The notes below the pieces were generated by a model. That model saw only the letters and a list, made by a program, of their open reading frames with translations. It was not told the origin of the DNA and made no database searches. Source: Bacteroidales bacterium (GTDB lineage: Bacteria > Bacteroidota > Bacteroidia > Bacteroidales > UBA1715). From it: a stretch of 7,073 nt of DNA. The DNA is taken from assembly GCA_031262005.1 (NCBI GenBank), contig JAISIO010000139.1:1-7073 (forward strand), in the 5' to 3' direction. Of the stretch, positions 5,980 to 7,073 are shown piece after piece (the stretch's first letter is position 1; the number at the start of each line of letters is the position of its first letter). The translations under genes were made by a program, and so were the position numbers.

Positions 5980-6157
5980 TTGTTTATCGCCTCTCAGAGT
6001 TTGTTTTTGCGCACATTGTGCTTGCATTCCATTGTACGTAAGAAAGGTTCACACCGTGTATCTGTTTATAATTCGTTAGCAAATCATAGCAATAATTACA
6101 CGTTGAGTAACGAAGAGTGTGTTCATTTGCATGAAATATTGTATAGGTAAGAAGCAC
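5980..6157. other. 178-base intergenic gap
   Basis: No gene, RNA structure or convincing terminator is seen. A small palindrome GCACATTGTGC lies within 6010-6025. The only promoter-like match is TTG-N16-TTCATTTG (6103-6129), which departs from TAnnTTTG at the second base and is one base short in spacing. Whether the downstream gene has its own promoter here is open. Confidence 0.5.
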
Positions 6158-7073
6158 ATGAAAAAAACAATTTTTATAGCACTGTTGAGTTGCTTTGCTC
6201 ATTCAATGGTAGCGCAAGAGGCAGAACAGCGTATCAAATTTTCTCCCTACGGATTTGTACGTAATGAGTTTTTTTACGACACTCGCCAAAGTTTAACATC
6301 AGCCGGAGGATTATTATATCTTGCGCCTCTTGATAAAAATGTAAATGAAATTGGGGAAGATTTGAATGCACAACCGGTATCGCGCTTATTGAGCATGGAA
6401 AGTCGCTTAGGATTACGTATTACCGGAATTGACACATGGAATGCAAAAATATCAGCAAATGTAGAAGCCGATTTCGATGGTTTTTCCATAGCAGGAGGTA
6501 ATCTTACCAGTAATACAGTGTTGCGTTTGCGACAAGCATGGGTAAAAATACAGTGGCAGAAATTAGATGTACAAATGGGGCAAACGTGGCATCCAATGTT
6601 TGGAACGGTAGTGCCGGAGGTGTTGGGCGTGGCAACAGGAGCTCCTTTTCAGCCGTTGAACAGGAGTCCGCAAGTAAGAATTGGTTATGCAATGAAAGAT
6701 TTGCATGTGTATTCAGCAGCGGTGTATCAAATGCAAAATTTATCGGTTGGTCAGCATGGTTCTTCGCCTGAATATTTGCGTAATAATATCCTGCCGGAAC
6801 TGTATGTTGGTTTCGATTATATGCCGAAACAATGGATTTTTGGAGCAGGAATAGCTCGTTTGGAATTGCGCCCTCGTACAGTTGGCGAACGGCAAGTGAT
6901 TATAAACGAAGTGCCTACTATAATTCAAGCAAAAGTTGACGACAGAATTTCATCGCTTTCGGCACAGGCGTATGCGCAGTATAGCATACAAAAACTGAAA
7001 GTAAAAGCAAAATGTATGTATGGGCAAAATACGGCGCATTTGTTGCAATTGAGCGGTTATGGAATTTCGGAGA
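6158..7073 (+). CDS. Porin-like outer-membrane protein (3' partial)
   Basis: An open frame of 305 complete codons that runs off the right edge with no stop. Residues 1-20 are a signal peptide (MKKTIFIALLSCFAHSMVAQ). The mature part begins with a first strand FSPYGFVRNEFFYDTRQS (28-45), then LGLRITG, NVEADFDG (101-108), LRLRQAWVKIQW (122-133), GQTWHPMFG (141-149) and GAPFQPLNRSPQVRIGY (161-177). From memory these match a Bacteroidetes porin-like family of about 400 or more residues (GFVRN-x-FxYDxRQS at the start, W-HPM and NRSPQ further on), often annotated only as hypothetical or porin. It likely forms a large barrel in the outer membrane for solute uptake; substrate unknown. About a quarter or more appears to be missing. 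The ATG at 6158 gives the signal peptide directly; the weak AAGAAG just upstream is the only SD-like sequence. Same strand as the barrel protein 178 bases upstream, so both may serve envelope function, but co-regulation is not shown. Confidence 0.85.
   Translation, partial: MKKTIFIALLSCFAHSMVAQEAEQRIKFSPYGFVRNEFFYDTRQSLTSAGGLLYLAPLDKNVNEIGEDLNAQPVSRLLSMESRLGLRITGIDTWNAKISANVEADFDGFSIAGGNLTSNTVLRLRQAWVKIQWQKLDVQMGQTWHPMFGTVVPEVLGVATGAPFQPLNRSPQVRIGYAMKDLHVYSAAVYQMQNLSVGQHGSSPEYLRNNILPELYVGFDYMPKQWIFGAGIARLELRPRTVGERQVIINEVPTIIQAKVDDRISSLSAQAYAQYSIQKLKVKAKCMYGQNTAHLLQLSGYGISE

Noticed and set aside
6103..6129. TTG-N16-TTCATTTG as promoter of the porin-like gene
   Set aside because: The -7 box departs from TAnnTTTG in its second base and the spacing is short; kept only as a remark.
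5984..6202. Minus-strand 72-codon ORF, cysteine-containing
   Set aside because: It overlaps the signal peptide of the porin-like gene and covers an AT-rich gap; no promoter, no start signal and no family resemblance.
6274..6928. Several 60-80 codon ORFs on both strands at the right edge
   Set aside because: They are shadows of the porin-like frame that runs from 6158 through 7073 without a stop.
1..7073. CRISPR array, insertion sequence, tRNA or a defence/toxin system
   Set aside because: No regularly spaced repeats, transposase motifs, terminal inverted repeats, tRNA cloverleaf or toxin-antitoxin pair was seen on either strand.

Overview
The window reads as chromosome of a Bacteroidota bacterium, most likely Bacteroidales. 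Three things support this. Two proteins end in type IX secretion (T9SS) sorting domains with PNP motifs. The promoters match the Bacteroidetes TAnnTTTG form, and most starts lack a Shine-Dalgarno. The trmD gene has the Bacteroidetes GHYKGIDHR and ALSDSFQDNLLAPPVYTRP signatures. No mobile element, CRISPR array, tRNA or rRNA was seen. All recognised protein genes lie on the + strand.

Left part (1-2802): a tight run of three genes for exported proteins, with gaps of 11 and 13 bases. It holds the C-terminal end of a probable S74-chaperone/tail-fibre-type protein with a T9SS type A domain, a 288-residue T9SS type A protein of unknown function, and a 497-residue subtilisin-family (S8) protease with a different, short repeat-like C-terminal module. 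They look like one operon supplying cell-surface or secreted proteins. A 17-bp perfect hairpin with T-runs on both sides (2830-2867) closes the run.

Middle (2803-3115): a 313-base gap. Besides the terminator it holds a possible minus-strand mini-gene: promoter-like TTG-N19-TATCTTTG, a 19-codon ORF, then the same terminator used from the other side. On the + strand there is a degenerate 8-bp tandem repeat that runs right up to the start codon of the next gene.

Right part (3116-7073): a YihY/BrkB-family inner-membrane protein with a C-terminal winged-helix-like extension, then trmD (tRNA m1G37 methyltransferase) with its own -7 promoter element. Next comes a small outer-membrane beta-barrel-like protein behind the best promoter in the window (TTTG-N18-TATCTTTG). 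Last is a porin-like outer-membrane protein that runs off the right edge. These are ordinary housekeeping and envelope genes.

I did not find convincing evidence of a new multi-gene system. The least explained items are the minus-strand mini-gene, the tandem repeat at the YihY start, the strong Shine-Dalgarno before the second gene, and the altered Asp motif of the protease.
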